NCBI GenBank assembly: GCA_035352715.1
Contig: DAOPYE010000030.1
Location: forward strand, 1 to 26,298
DNA length: 26,298 nt
From: DAOPYE01 sp035352715
Lineage (GTDB): Bacteria; Acidobacteriota; Holophagae; Holophagales; Holophagaceae
Direction: 5' to 3'
Shown here piece after piece: positions 1 through 7,007 of this stretch (positions are counted from its first letter, which is position 1; every line of letters begins with the position of its first letter). A model generated the notes under the pieces. The model made no database searches. It was not told the origin of the DNA and saw only the letters and a program-made list of their open reading frames with translations. A program made the position numbers and the translations under genes.

Positions 1-45
1 TAGGCCGACTTCCGAATAGGTTCTTGATCCTTAGGCGGTGCCGCC

Positions 46-495
46 ATGCGACTTTGGTCCATCCATCCAAGCTATCTGGACCCGAAAGGCCTCGTTGCGC
101 TGTGGCGCGAGGGGCTTCTGGCTCAAGCCGTGCTCGAGGGGAAGACCAAGGGCTATGTTCGGCATCCGCAACTGCAGCGGTTTCGCGCTCACGCCGAGCC
201 CTTGGTGGCCATCAGCGCCTATCTCTGGGCGGTGCATGACGAGGCTGCGGCCCGTGGATATGCCTTTGACGCGGCCAAGCTGACGCCGCGACGCACCTGT
301 GCCCCGATGCCAGTGACCCAAGGCCAGCTCGATTTCGAATGGAGGCACCTGCTGGCCAAGCTCTCACTCCGGAACCCGGATCGCTTTCAGCGGTTCCAAG
401 AGATTGCTTCACCATCCTGCCATCCGCTCTTTGACGTCTGCCCTGGCTCCATCGAATCGTGGGAACGCAACGCGACCGACGAACCTCGCGATTAA
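46..495 (+). CDS. Pyrimidine dimer DNA glycosylase (T4 endonuclease V-like)
   Basis: The 149-residue protein has the N-terminus MRLWSIHPSYLD, followed by a helix with WREGLLAQ and then GKTKGYVRHPQLQRF, a pattern I recognise from the bacterial Pyr_excise family (PF03013). These enzymes excise UV-induced cyclobutane pyrimidine dimers and nick the abasic site. Glu22 in WREG lines up with the catalytic Glu23 of T4 endonuclease V (YREL); this alignment is mine. In T4 the nucleophile is the amino group of Thr2, whereas here residue 2 is Arg, so the chemistry may differ in detail. The ATG at 46 follows a weak GGCGGTG ribosome site. The gene stands alone: a 214-base gap (496-709) with no convincing gene separates it from the next reading frame. 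Confidence 0.82.
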   Translation: MRLWSIHPSYLDPKGLVALWREGLLAQAVLEGKTKGYVRHPQLQRFRAHAEPLVAISAYLWAVHDEAAARGYAFDAAKLTPRRTCAPMPVTQGQLDFEWRHLLAKLSLRNPDRFQRFQEIASPSCHPLFDVCPGSIESWERNATDEPRD

Positions 496-709
496 CGCAA
501 ATCCAATAACCAACGCTGGCTTCCATGCAACTGCCCTGCCATGGGTGTCGAGAACCATCCACCAGACCCATCTTCCCCAACGCCCTGGAAAAATTCGCCC
601 ATCGAAAAACATTCCCACCGGGGGGATACTGGGGCATCTGGGCCAAGGCTCTTCGGATTGGCACCGGCTGCGCGGCCCGCGCGCTCAGGGCATGGACGCG
701 AGGTAGGCC

Positions 710-2614
710 TTGGTTGTCTCCGCGATGACACATCCCTTGGCGCTGGACAGCGCCACCAGCCGCGCCCACGCGGCGCTGACGGCCATCCGCGAGCGGCTGA
801 AGGATCCAGATCTGGCGAACGCGTACGCCGAGCTGCAGGGAAAGCTGCGGGCGCTGTGCCTGTTTGATCCCCGGCAGGGTGAGCCCAATCCCAAGGCCTT
901 TGCCAAGGCGGCGCGAGCCGCCAGCGATGAAGCCCGGCGGGCGCTGGCCCTCCAGGGGGCCACCGATGGCGTGGCCAAGGGCGTGATGCGGCATCTGCCC
1001 CTGCTGGAACTCCCAGGCGAGGATCGCCTCCACGCGGCGATTCTCTGCGCGGCCGCGGATCCCGAAGCCACGCTGGCCAACCTCGCGCAGGCGGGCCTGG
1101 AGACGGAAGCCCACCCGTGCTGGGTCGCCATCGCCGCCCTCAGGCAGCAGCCCGTCTTTGATTTCGAGGCCTACAAGACGCTGGAGACGCACCACCTGTC
1201 CAACGACACGGGCAACACGGATCTGCATCGCCGCTACGAGCAGGCTCGGTCGCACTTGAGCCAGCATGCGCGCAAGCATCTGCTGACGTTGGTTCCCAAA
1301 CCGCTGTTCCAGCAGCCCGAGGCCCGCTTCGCCATGTTCCACACCTGCCTGGCGCGAGATCCTTTTGGCACCCTGGAACACTGGCGGCAGGCCGAGATCA
1401 CCGATCCCTGCACGGATCTCGACATTGAACAGCGCTTCGTGCTGCTGGAGCGCGTGGCGGCCTTCGGGCTGGGCCTCGCCTCGACCCACCTGGATCTCTT
1501 CAACATCCCGCAGGATGAAGCCTGGACCGATCGCCTGAGGGCGGTGTTCCGCGCGGATCTGACGGCAGGGTTCTCGCTCTTTGGCGTCTACGCGCTGGAG
1601 GGCATCCAGAACTACCCCTTCGGCCTGGGCCGCATCGAGCCCGTGCTGCCGCGCCGCATCACGAACAGCGAGGCTGCGGAGAGCCTGAAACGAGGCCTCG
1701 CGCCGGGCGAAAAAGTGCGTGTCTACACCCCCGCCGAGATCAGCGACACCGCGGCGCAACTGCAGGAGCGGGAGGTCCGCCGTTTTCTGGAGGTAATGAA
1801 GTCGGACATGGCGCGGCAGTGGAAAGCCTGCATGCAGGACCGCAAGCTGGATCTCCTGTTCGCCGATCCCGAGCTGAAGATCCGCAATGTGTTGTTCCTG
1901 ATCGCCCACGCGCTGTTCGAATCGGAAGACACCTTTGAGCGGATCTTCCGGACCGTGCAGAAGGGGCATCCCCTGTTCGCCAGCGACACCGCGCGAATCC
2001 TGCTGCTGGCGAACCGCTACTACTTCCTGGAACTGCTAGGGCTCAACCCGGGACTGCTGTTCAATCGCGCCCCGCGCGGGACCAGCGGCGCGGGCACAAC
2101 GCTGATGGAGGAGGCCAGCGATTACCCGGTGCGCTCCCTGCTCAACGTGGGCATGTCCATCCATCTGCGCATCGGCGACACCCTGTTCCGCAGCACGCCC
2201 ATCGCCTGGAACATCATGCTGGCCCAGTACGAAGGCCGCATCGATCTCGCGCTGCAGGACATCGCCTTTCTCTTCGAGGGCTTCGACACCCTGCTCACCA
2301 TCGTCTCGGGCCTGGATCTACCGGATCTGCGGGCGTGGACAAACCGCCTGACAGACGCACTGGTGGATGACGACGCCGAGATGCCGCTCGCGGCAGGATC
2401 GGCGGATCCGCCGCGATCACCGCTGCGGCTCACCACCCGCGGGGCCATTGAGCGCTATCGGGAATCCCTGAACCGCTACTGCGTTCAGGCCCTGCGCCGA
2501 AGCGCCGAAGCCGCTGGCGTATCGCCCACCAATATCATCCAGGGACTGCGCCTGCCCCGAAACAAGACCGACAAGCTGCGCGCCCTGCTGGAACAAAGAC
2601 GCGGAGCGGCATAA
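710..2614 (+). CDS. Uncharacterised protein, probably C-terminally altered by repeat insertion
   Basis: I do not recognise this 634-residue protein. It looks soluble and mostly helical, rich in Ala, Leu, Arg and Glu, with no signal peptide or membrane segment. The start is ambiguous: TTG at 710 has GAGG six bases upstream, while ATG at 725 (MTHPLAL) lacks a well-placed ribosome site. Codon use is typical of the window throughout, so it is a real gene. The last residues (RRGAA, stop) lie in sequence that also ends the cupin gene at 3494 and directly precedes a palindromic repeat. A diverged copy of residues 574 to about 629 reappears at 2967-3170 with a different C-terminus whose stop sits just before the cupin start. 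I infer that the ancestral protein was longer at its C-terminus and was rearranged by the repeats. Confidence 0.75.
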   Translation: MVVSAMTHPLALDSATSRAHAALTAIRERLKDPDLANAYAELQGKLRALCLFDPRQGEPNPKAFAKAARAASDEARRALALQGATDGVAKGVMRHLPLLELPGEDRLHAAILCAAADPEATLANLAQAGLETEAHPCWVAIAALRQQPVFDFEAYKTLETHHLSNDTGNTDLHRRYEQARSHLSQHARKHLLTLVPKPLFQQPEARFAMFHTCLARDPFGTLEHWRQAEITDPCTDLDIEQRFVLLERVAAFGLGLASTHLDLFNIPQDEAWTDRLRAVFRADLTAGFSLFGVYALEGIQNYPFGLGRIEPVLPRRITNSEAAESLKRGLAPGEKVRVYTPAEISDTAAQLQEREVRRFLEVMKSDMARQWKACMQDRKLDLLFADPELKIRNVLFLIAHALFESEDTFERIFRTVQKGHPLFASDTARILLLANRYYFLELLGLNPGLLFNRAPRGTSGAGTTLMEEASDYPVRSLLNVGMSIHLRIGDTLFRSTPIAWNIMLAQYEGRIDLALQDIAFLFEGFDTLLTIVSGLDLPDLRAWTNRLTDALVDDDAEMPLAAGSADPPRSPLRLTTRGAIERYRESLNRYCVQALRRSAEAAGVSPTNIIQGLRLPRNKTDKLRALLEQRRGAA

Positions 2615-2620
2615 GAGAAC

Positions 2621-2768
2621 TCACGCGGAGACGCGGGGGACGCGGAGGGGAAAAGATGGGGGGAGGTTCAATGGGGCACGACAGGGAACAATTGGCCCCA
2701 CCCCAAGACCCCAGAAAAACCCCCAGGCTCTTTCATCTTTTCTCCGCGCACCCCGCGCCTCCGCGTGA
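2621..2768. repeat. Palindromic intergenic repeat, copy E1
   Basis: A 148 bp element bounded by TCACGCGG and its complement CCGCGTGA. Left arm (2621-2658) and right arm (2734-2768) pair over about 30 positions, both ending at the inside in AAAAGATG/CATCTTTT, with a 3-base insertion in the left arm. The centre holds an imperfect small palindrome around CAATTG (about 2684-2697). It begins 6 nt after the stop codon of the preceding gene. Copy E2 is nearly identical and lies about 190 bp downstream as a tandem repeat. It is REP/MITE-like and could also act as a 3' hairpin in RNA. Confidence 0.85.
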
Positions 2769-2810
2769 ACCCCACTTGGCTCACCACTCGCGGAGCAGCG
2801 TAAGGAGAAC

Positions 2811-2955
2811 TCACGCGGAGACACGGGGGACGCGGAGGGAAAAAGATGGGGGGGTTCAATGGGGCACGACAGGGAACAATTGGCCCCACCCCAAGACCCC
2901 AGAAAACCCCCAGGCTCTTTCATCTTTTCTCCGCGCACCCCGCGCCTCCGCGTGA
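2811..2955. repeat. Palindromic intergenic repeat, copy E2 (tandem with E1)
   Basis: A 145 bp element nearly identical to E1, including the whole centre, which points to a recent tandem duplication of a unit of about 190 bp. The junction between copies (2769-2810) carries CTCACCACTCGCGGAGCAGCGTAAG in two pieces: its first part matches residues LTTRGA of the upstream gene and its second part matches that gene's final codons, as if the gene tail between them had been deleted. E1, E2 and this junction together fill the 352 bases between 2615 and 2966, which contain no gene. Confidence 0.85.
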
Positions 2956-2966
2956 ACCCCACTTGG

Positions 2967-3170
2967 CTCACCACTCGCGGAGCCATCGATCGCTACCGCG
3001 AATCACTGAACCGCTACTGCGTTCAGGCCCTACGCCTGCCCCGGAACAAGACCGATAAGCTGCACGCCCTGCTGGAACAGAATCGCCAGCACGCGGGAGC
3101 CCTGATCTCGAGCCTTGATCCCCATCAAGGCGCGATGTCTCCGGGCATCCCATCCTGGGCCTGGAGGTGA
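2967..3170 (+). pseudogene. Duplicated 3' end of the 710-2614 gene (displaced ancestral C-terminus)
   Basis: The frame reads LTTRGAIDRYRESLNRYCV, matching residues 574 onward of the upstream protein with mainly silent base changes (tat/tac, cgg/cgc) and one E/D change. It lacks 16 residues present upstream (from RSAEAAG to NIIQG); the missing 48 bp are bounded by the direct repeat CTGCGCC, as expected for slippage. It then continues with QHAGALISSLDPHQG and ends at TGA 3168-3170, four bases before the cupin ATG and within its ribosome site. That spacing is typical of a coupled operon, so I infer this is the original gene end. It is out of frame with the intact gene (offset 538 bp) and has no start of its own. 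Confidence 0.7.
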
Positions 3171-3173
3171 TCC

Positions 3174-3494
3174 ATGACCCACGTCATCCGCGATCTGAAT
3201 GAAACCCTTCCCATCCCCGAGGCGGGCATCGCATCCACGCCCCTGCTGGAACTGCCCGGCGCCGCCAAGGTGGTGCTGTTCGCCCTGGATCGCGGGCAGG
3301 AGCTGAGCCCCCACGCCGCGCCCTTCCCCGCCGAGATCGTGCTGCTGGCCGGCGCGTTGGACGTGATGGTGGGCGAAACCTGGACATCGCTCACGCCCGA
3401 TCAGTTCATCGCCCTACCCAAAGGCGCCACGCACGCTGTGCGCGCCCAGGCCCCCAGCCACTTCCTGCTGACCTTGAGACGCGGGGCGGCGTGA
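3174..3494 (+). CDS. Small cupin-domain protein
   Basis: A 106-residue single-domain cupin. The pattern runs from LLELPGAAKVVLFAL through GQELSPHAAPFPAEIVLLAGALDVMVG to LTPDQFIALPKGATHAVRA, which fits the two conserved cupin motifs: the G-x-x-L-x-P-H type start with a reduced metal set, and the P-x-G-x-x-H second motif with the His at about residue 88. Cupins of this size bind metal or small ligands or act as minor isomerases; substrate cannot be read here. A strong GGAGGTGATCC site overlaps the upstream gene remnant's stop, so it was probably co-translated with the ancestral 710 gene. Its final residues RRGAA and stop (agacgcggggcggcgtga) are nearly the same as the end of the 710 gene and precede repeat E3. 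Confidence 0.8.
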   Translation: MTHVIRDLNETLPIPEAGIASTPLLELPGAAKVVLFALDRGQELSPHAAPFPAEIVLLAGALDVMVGETWTSLTPDQFIALPKGATHAVRAQAPSHFLLTLRRGAA

Positions 3495-3503
3495 GGGGAT
3501 GAT

Positions 3504-3649
3504 TCACGCGGAGACGCGGAGAACGCGGAGAAAAGATGAAAAAGATGGTTGTTCTCTCTGGGCCATCAGCGTTTGGACAATCGTTGTCCATCCTGCCCCA
3601 CTGACCCCCCCAATCTTTTCTTCTCCGCGTTCTCCGCGGCTCCGCGTGA
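3504..3649. repeat. Palindromic intergenic repeat, copy E3
   Basis: A 146 bp element with the same outer arms as E1/E2: left arm 3504-3537 and right arm 3611-3649, pairing over about 33 bases with one mismatch and a small indel. The centre is unrelated in sequence to E1 but contains a perfect inner hairpin, TGGACAA-TCG-TTGTCCA, at 3574-3590. The element lies between two convergent genes, 9 nt after the cupin stop and 7 nt after the stop of the minus-strand GxxExxY gene, so it could serve as a bidirectional terminator-like hairpin. Confidence 0.85.
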
Positions 3650-3656
3650 GCCCCGC

Positions 3657-4079
3657 TCATCCATGCGAGCTGTTCACCCGGAGGGCTGGAGAGGCGCTGG
3701 GGGATAGATCGTTGACGATGCGATGCAGGCCCTCTTTGAGGGTCGCCGCGCCAAAGTTCAGGAGAAGACCGACCTGCAGATGGGTGAGGCGCAAGTAGGT
3801 GAGGAGCTGCTTCCCATGAACCGGAGCCGTTTTTTCGACGGACTTCAGCTCCACGATGACCTTGCCTTCCACCAAAAGGTCCAGCCGAAAGCCTTCCTCA
3901 AAGACAACCCCGTCGTATTCAAAACGAATGGGCACTTGGCGCTCCACCCTCAGACCTCGCTTCTGAAGCGCCCGCGCAAGAACGACTTCGTAGACGGATT
4001 CCAAAAGCCCCGGCCCCAGGTCCATATGGATCTTGATCGCCGCATCGATGATGGCACCGGTGATGTCATCGAGTTCCAT
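3657..4079 (-). CDS. GxxExxY protein (PD-(D/E)XK-like family)
   Basis: A 140-residue protein with the diagnostic motif G24-L-L-E27-S-V-Y30, then RLD67 and ELK (Glu77, Lys79), and QLLTYL at 91-96. This fits the GxxExxY family (TIGR04256/PF13366), related to PD-(D/E)XK nucleases, with D67, E77 and K79 as candidate catalytic residues. Biochemical function of the family is not established to my knowledge. The ATG at 4079 has GAGG seven bases upstream. The gene is bracketed by repeats E4 (19 nt upstream) and E3 (7 nt downstream). Its tail SPALRVNSSHG appears to be translated from a decayed repeat arm (cctccgggtgaac versus cctccgcgtgaac). The arrangement suggests gene and repeats belong together. 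Confidence 0.9.
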   Translation of the reverse strand: MELDDITGAIIDAAIKIHMDLGPGLLESVYEVVLARALQKRGLRVERQVPIRFEYDGVVFEEGFRLDLLVEGKVIVELKSVEKTAPVHGKQLLTYLRLTHLQVGLLLNFGAATLKEGLHRIVNDLSPSASPALRVNSSHG

Positions 4080-4098
4080 GGTGTCCTCGGAGGAGGTT

Positions 4099-4227
4099 TC
4101 ACGCGGAGGCGCGGGGAACGCGGAGAGGAAAAGCGGGTTTTATCTACGAATCGTAGAGTCGCGCCAATCCCCCATCAAGCCCCAAAGCTTTCCATCTTTT
4201 CCCCGCGCCCTCCGCGCCTCCGCGTGA
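4099..4227. repeat. Palindromic intergenic repeat, copy E4
   Basis: A 129 bp element with left arm 4099-4133 and right arm 4190-4227, pairing with a few mismatches. The centre has its own perfect hairpin TCTACGA-A-TCGTAGA at 4142-4156, unlike that of E1-E3. On the minus strand it begins 11 nt after the TAG stop of the apgM-like gene (4239) and ends just upstream of the ribosome site of the GxxExxY gene. Confidence 0.83.
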
Positions 4228-4238
4228 GTCCCCGATCC

Positions 4239-5471
4239 CTACGCCCCGAACACCGCCTTGATGAACGCGTCGTCGCGCCACAGGGGGCCGCGGGCGGCCT
4301 GGACTTCATCCAGGGCCGTGCTGGCGTCAGGCACCGCGCCGGGATGCCAGAGGGCGAAGGGAACGGGATCGCTGGCGTGGTTGCCGGTTTCCACGTAGGT
4401 GGGATGGTCCGGCAGGATGGCGACGGTGGCGCGCCAGCCCCGGGCCTCGAGGCCTTCGAGAATGGGGCGCACGATGCGGTCATCCAGGTATTCGATGCAG
4501 CGGATCTTCAGCTCCAGATCCTTGGCGTGACTGGCCTCGTCGGTGGCCTCGACGTGGACGAAGACGAAGTCACGGTCCTCCAGACAGGCCAGCGCGGCAG
4601 CGGCCTTGCCCTCGTAGTTCGTGTCGTGCAGCCCCGTGACGTGATCGACGTGAATGCGATCCAGGCCCGCGTAGCGGCCGATGCCATGGATCAGATCCAC
4701 CGCCGAGATGACGCCGCCGGTGATGCCAAAGCGCGTGGTGAGCGGCTCCATCTGGGGACGGCGGCCCAGGGACCAGGGCCAGATGGCGTTCGCGGGATCC
4801 TTGCCCGCAGCGATGCGGGCGCGGTTGATGGGATGATCCGCCAGCAGCGCCTTGGCGCGGGCCATCAGCTCGCGCAGCCGCGCGGCGGTGCCTTCCGCTT
4901 CCACGGTGCGGGCCTTGGGCGCGAGGTCTGTTTCAGCTTCGCCCACGTGATCGTGAGGCGGCGCGCAATCCACGGCGGGATCCGCCCAGCCGCCGGGGAA
5001 GACCAGCAGATGCCGGTAGCTGACGCCCGCGTGAAAGACGGCGGGTTGAGAGCCCTGGCCAGCGCCCAGCGCCGCATCCAGATCGCGGATCAGCACATCC
5101 GCCTCTTCATTGCTGATATGGCCCGCGCTGTGGTTCTTGATCGTGCCATCCGGGTTCAGCGTCAGCAGATTGCAGCGCATGGCCACATCGCGGGGATCCA
5201 GATCCACGCCCATGCTGGCGGCTTCCAGCACGCCGCGCCCCTGCAGACACTTGTGCGGGTCGTAGCCCAGCACCGAAAGATTGGCCACATCCGAACCGTT
5301 GGGCAGCCCTTCGGGAATGGAGGCGAAGCGGCCCGTGATGCCTTCGCGAGCCACGCGATCGATGGCGGGCTTGCGCGCCACCATCAGCGGCGTCTTGCCG
5401 CCCAGCGCGGCGACGGGGCGATCGGCCATGCCATCGCCCAGGATGAGGATCGTCTTTTCGCGCGGGTTCAT
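4239..5471 (-). CDS. ApgM-family phosphoglycerate mutase homologue, probable homoserine kinase
   Basis: The 410-residue protein belongs to the alkaline-phosphatase superfamily, in the archaeal-type cofactor-independent phosphoglycerate mutase group: LILGDGMAD (Asp13, metal ligand), LPNGSDVANLSVLGYDP (Ser60 as the expected phosphoryl-accepting serine), then HVEATDEASH and ILPDHPTY as further metal-binding motifs. Its start lies 7 nt after the stop of thrC, with the TGAGG of that stop forming its ribosome site, so the two are one operon. A subfamily of these proteins (TIGR02535) was proposed as homoserine kinase because of this thrC linkage. No GHMP-type thrB is in the window. I favour homoserine phosphorylation, with phosphoglycerate mutase as the alternative. 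Confidence 0.85.
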   Translation of the reverse strand: MNPREKTILILGDGMADRPVAALGGKTPLMVARKPAIDRVAREGITGRFASIPEGLPNGSDVANLSVLGYDPHKCLQGRGVLEAASMGVDLDPRDVAMRCNLLTLNPDGTIKNHSAGHISNEEADVLIRDLDAALGAGQGSQPAVFHAGVSYRHLLVFPGGWADPAVDCAPPHDHVGEAETDLAPKARTVEAEGTAARLRELMARAKALLADHPINRARIAAGKDPANAIWPWSLGRRPQMEPLTTRFGITGGVISAVDLIHGIGRYAGLDRIHVDHVTGLHDTNYEGKAAAALACLEDRDFVFVHVEATDEASHAKDLELKIRCIEYLDDRIVRPILEGLEARGWRATVAILPDHPTYVETGNHASDPVPFALWHPGAVPDASTALDEVQAARGPLWRDDAFIKAVFGA

Positions 5472-5478
5472 GGCGTCC

Positions 5479-6855
5479 TCAGCGATACGAAACCGGCGGA
5501 TGCGACGAAGCCAGCAGATGCGCCTTGAACGCGGCGTAGTCCGCCGAGGCCTCGACGATATGCTCAGCGCGGTGATCCAGGCCCTCCAGGCTGGGCGGCA
5601 GCGCGGGCTCCAGGCCCGTCACGGCGCGGATCTCATCCGGGAACTTGGCCGGATGGGCTGTTTCCAGCGAGATGGCCGTGAGGCCCGCCTGCGCCGGGTG
5701 CTCGGCGAAGAAGCGCTCCAGCCCCGCCCAGCCCACGGCGCCGTGGGGTTCCAGCATCACACCGTACTGCGCCTGGACTTTGGACAATGTCTGTCGAGTT
5801 TGCTCGTCGCTGACGCTGACGGAATAGAAATCGCGGCGCAGGGCGTCCATATCCGGCGCCTCGTGCAGCGTGCCAACCTCGTCCATGCGCCCGCCGTAGA
5901 GCGCCACCAGCCGCGCCAGATTGGATGGATGGCCCACGTTCATGGCGTTGGAGATGCACTCCAGGCTGGGGTCGATCTTGGCGTAGGCACCGCTCGCCAG
6001 GAAGCGCGGCACCTCGTCGTTGGCGTTGGTCGCCGCGATGAAGCGTGCCACGGGCAGGCCGCTCTTGAAGGACAGCACGCCGCCCATCACATCGCCGAAG
6101 TTGCCCGAAGGCACTGAGAAGACGACCTGCTCGCCGTTACCGATGTCCGCCAGACGCGAGGCGGCGTAGACGTAGTAGACGGACTGGGGCAGCAGGCGGC
6201 CGATGTTGATGGAGTTGGCCGAGGACAGATTCAGGCCCGTCAGATCGGCATCAGCAAAGGCCCGCTTCACCAGCGCCTGGCAGTCATCGAACTTGCCATC
6301 CAGCGCCAGGGTCGAAACATTGCCGCCCAGGGTCGTCATCTGCTTGCGCTGGCGATCCGAGACTTCGGCCTTGGGATAGAGCACCAGCACGCGGATGCCT
6401 TCGACGCCCAGGAACGCGTGGGCCACGGCACTGCCCGTATCACCCGAAGTGGCGGTGAGGATAAGGAGTTCCTTGCCCTGCGCGCGCACCAGACGGCCCA
6501 ACGCGCGGCCCATGAAGCGCGCTGCGAAATCCTTGAAGGAAGCCGTCGGCCCCTGGTCCAGGCGCATGACGTAGCGCTTCTCGCTGACCTTCTCCAGCGG
6601 CACGGGAAAGTCATAGGCGTCCTGACAGAGCGCATCCAGATCGGTGCGGCTGAAGACGCCTTCGGTGTAGGGTGTCAGCACCTCGGCGGCCAGTTCGGGA
6701 TAGCTCAGATCCTTCGCTCGACGCAGGAAATCAGCAGTGAAGCGCGGCAGGGATTCCGGCAGGTACAGCCCTTTGTCCGGCGCCTGCCCGCGCAGCAGCG
6801 CGGTGCCCAGATCCACGGAGGGCGCCTGTCGATTGGTGCTGTACAGAGAAATCAT
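5479..6855 (-). CDS. thrC: Threonine synthase
   Basis: The 458-residue protein converts O-phosphohomoserine to threonine with pyridoxal phosphate. The N-terminus MISLYSTN and the GLYLPESLP segment are typical of the longer, bacterial-type threonine synthases, and PTASFKDFAARFMG contains the PLP-binding Lys108. ATSGDTGSAVA is the phosphate-binding loop for the cofactor, and VPSGNFGDV is a conserved motif. The ATG at 6855 has GGAG seven bases upstream. It is first in a two-gene unit with the apgM-like gene, which would supply its substrate. A copy of the motif TTTGGACAAT-N3-TGTC lies inside this gene at 5779-5795. Confidence 0.95.
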   Translation of the reverse strand: MISLYSTNRQAPSVDLGTALLRGQAPDKGLYLPESLPRFTADFLRRAKDLSYPELAAEVLTPYTEGVFSRTDLDALCQDAYDFPVPLEKVSEKRYVMRLDQGPTASFKDFAARFMGRALGRLVRAQGKELLILTATSGDTGSAVAHAFLGVEGIRVLVLYPKAEVSDRQRKQMTTLGGNVSTLALDGKFDDCQALVKRAFADADLTGLNLSSANSINIGRLLPQSVYYVYAASRLADIGNGEQVVFSVPSGNFGDVMGGVLSFKSGLPVARFIAATNANDEVPRFLASGAYAKIDPSLECISNAMNVGHPSNLARLVALYGGRMDEVGTLHEAPDMDALRRDFYSVSVSDEQTRQTLSKVQAQYGVMLEPHGAVGWAGLERFFAEHPAQAGLTAISLETAHPAKFPDEIRAVTGLEPALPPSLEGLDHRAEHIVEASADYAAFKAHLLASSHPPVSYR

Positions 6856-6931
6856 CCTTTACTCCAGCCAGGGCAAGGCCCGGATCACATTCTACCCCGT
6901 CTGGCACCCGTTCCCGGCTTCCGAATCCCAG

Positions 6932-6971
6932 ACAACAAAGCGCTCCGGCGCCGAGAACGGCGACCGGAGCG
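6932..6971 (-). terminator. Rho-independent terminator after the xylanase gene
   Basis: Inverted repeat CGCTCCGG-CGCCG, loop AGAA, CGGCG-a-CCGGAGCG at 6941-6971 with one bulged base. Read on the minus strand it is followed by CTTTGTTGTC, a moderate U-tract. It lies about 37 nt beyond the xylanase stop and separates that gene from thrC. Confidence 0.75.
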
Positions 6972-7007
6972 CGACAGGAGCTGCCCGAAGAATGGGCGAG
7001 CGGAAAG

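Noticed and set aside
496..709. Small gene or RNA in the gap after the glycosylase gene
   Set aside because: Short frames on both strands lack ribosome sites and domains, and no tRNA-like fold is visible.
212..1969. Long open frame of 585 codons on the minus strand opposite the 710 gene
   Set aside because: It is the mirror frame of a GC-rich coding region, overlaps two supported plus-strand genes, and has no recognisable domain or ribosome site.
2656..3058. Short open frames within the palindromic repeats (for example ending in PRLRVN or PAPPREPH)
   Set aside because: They arise from both strands of the repeat arms and differ between copies; no ribosome site or conserved protein.
2621..4227. 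CRISPR array
   Set aside because: The four repeats are over 120 bp, palindromic and unevenly spaced with a gene between them; no cas genes are present.
3723..5528. 601-codon plus-strand open frame
   Set aside because: It lies antisense to the GxxExxY and apgM-like genes and across repeat E4; composition is that of an antisense shadow.
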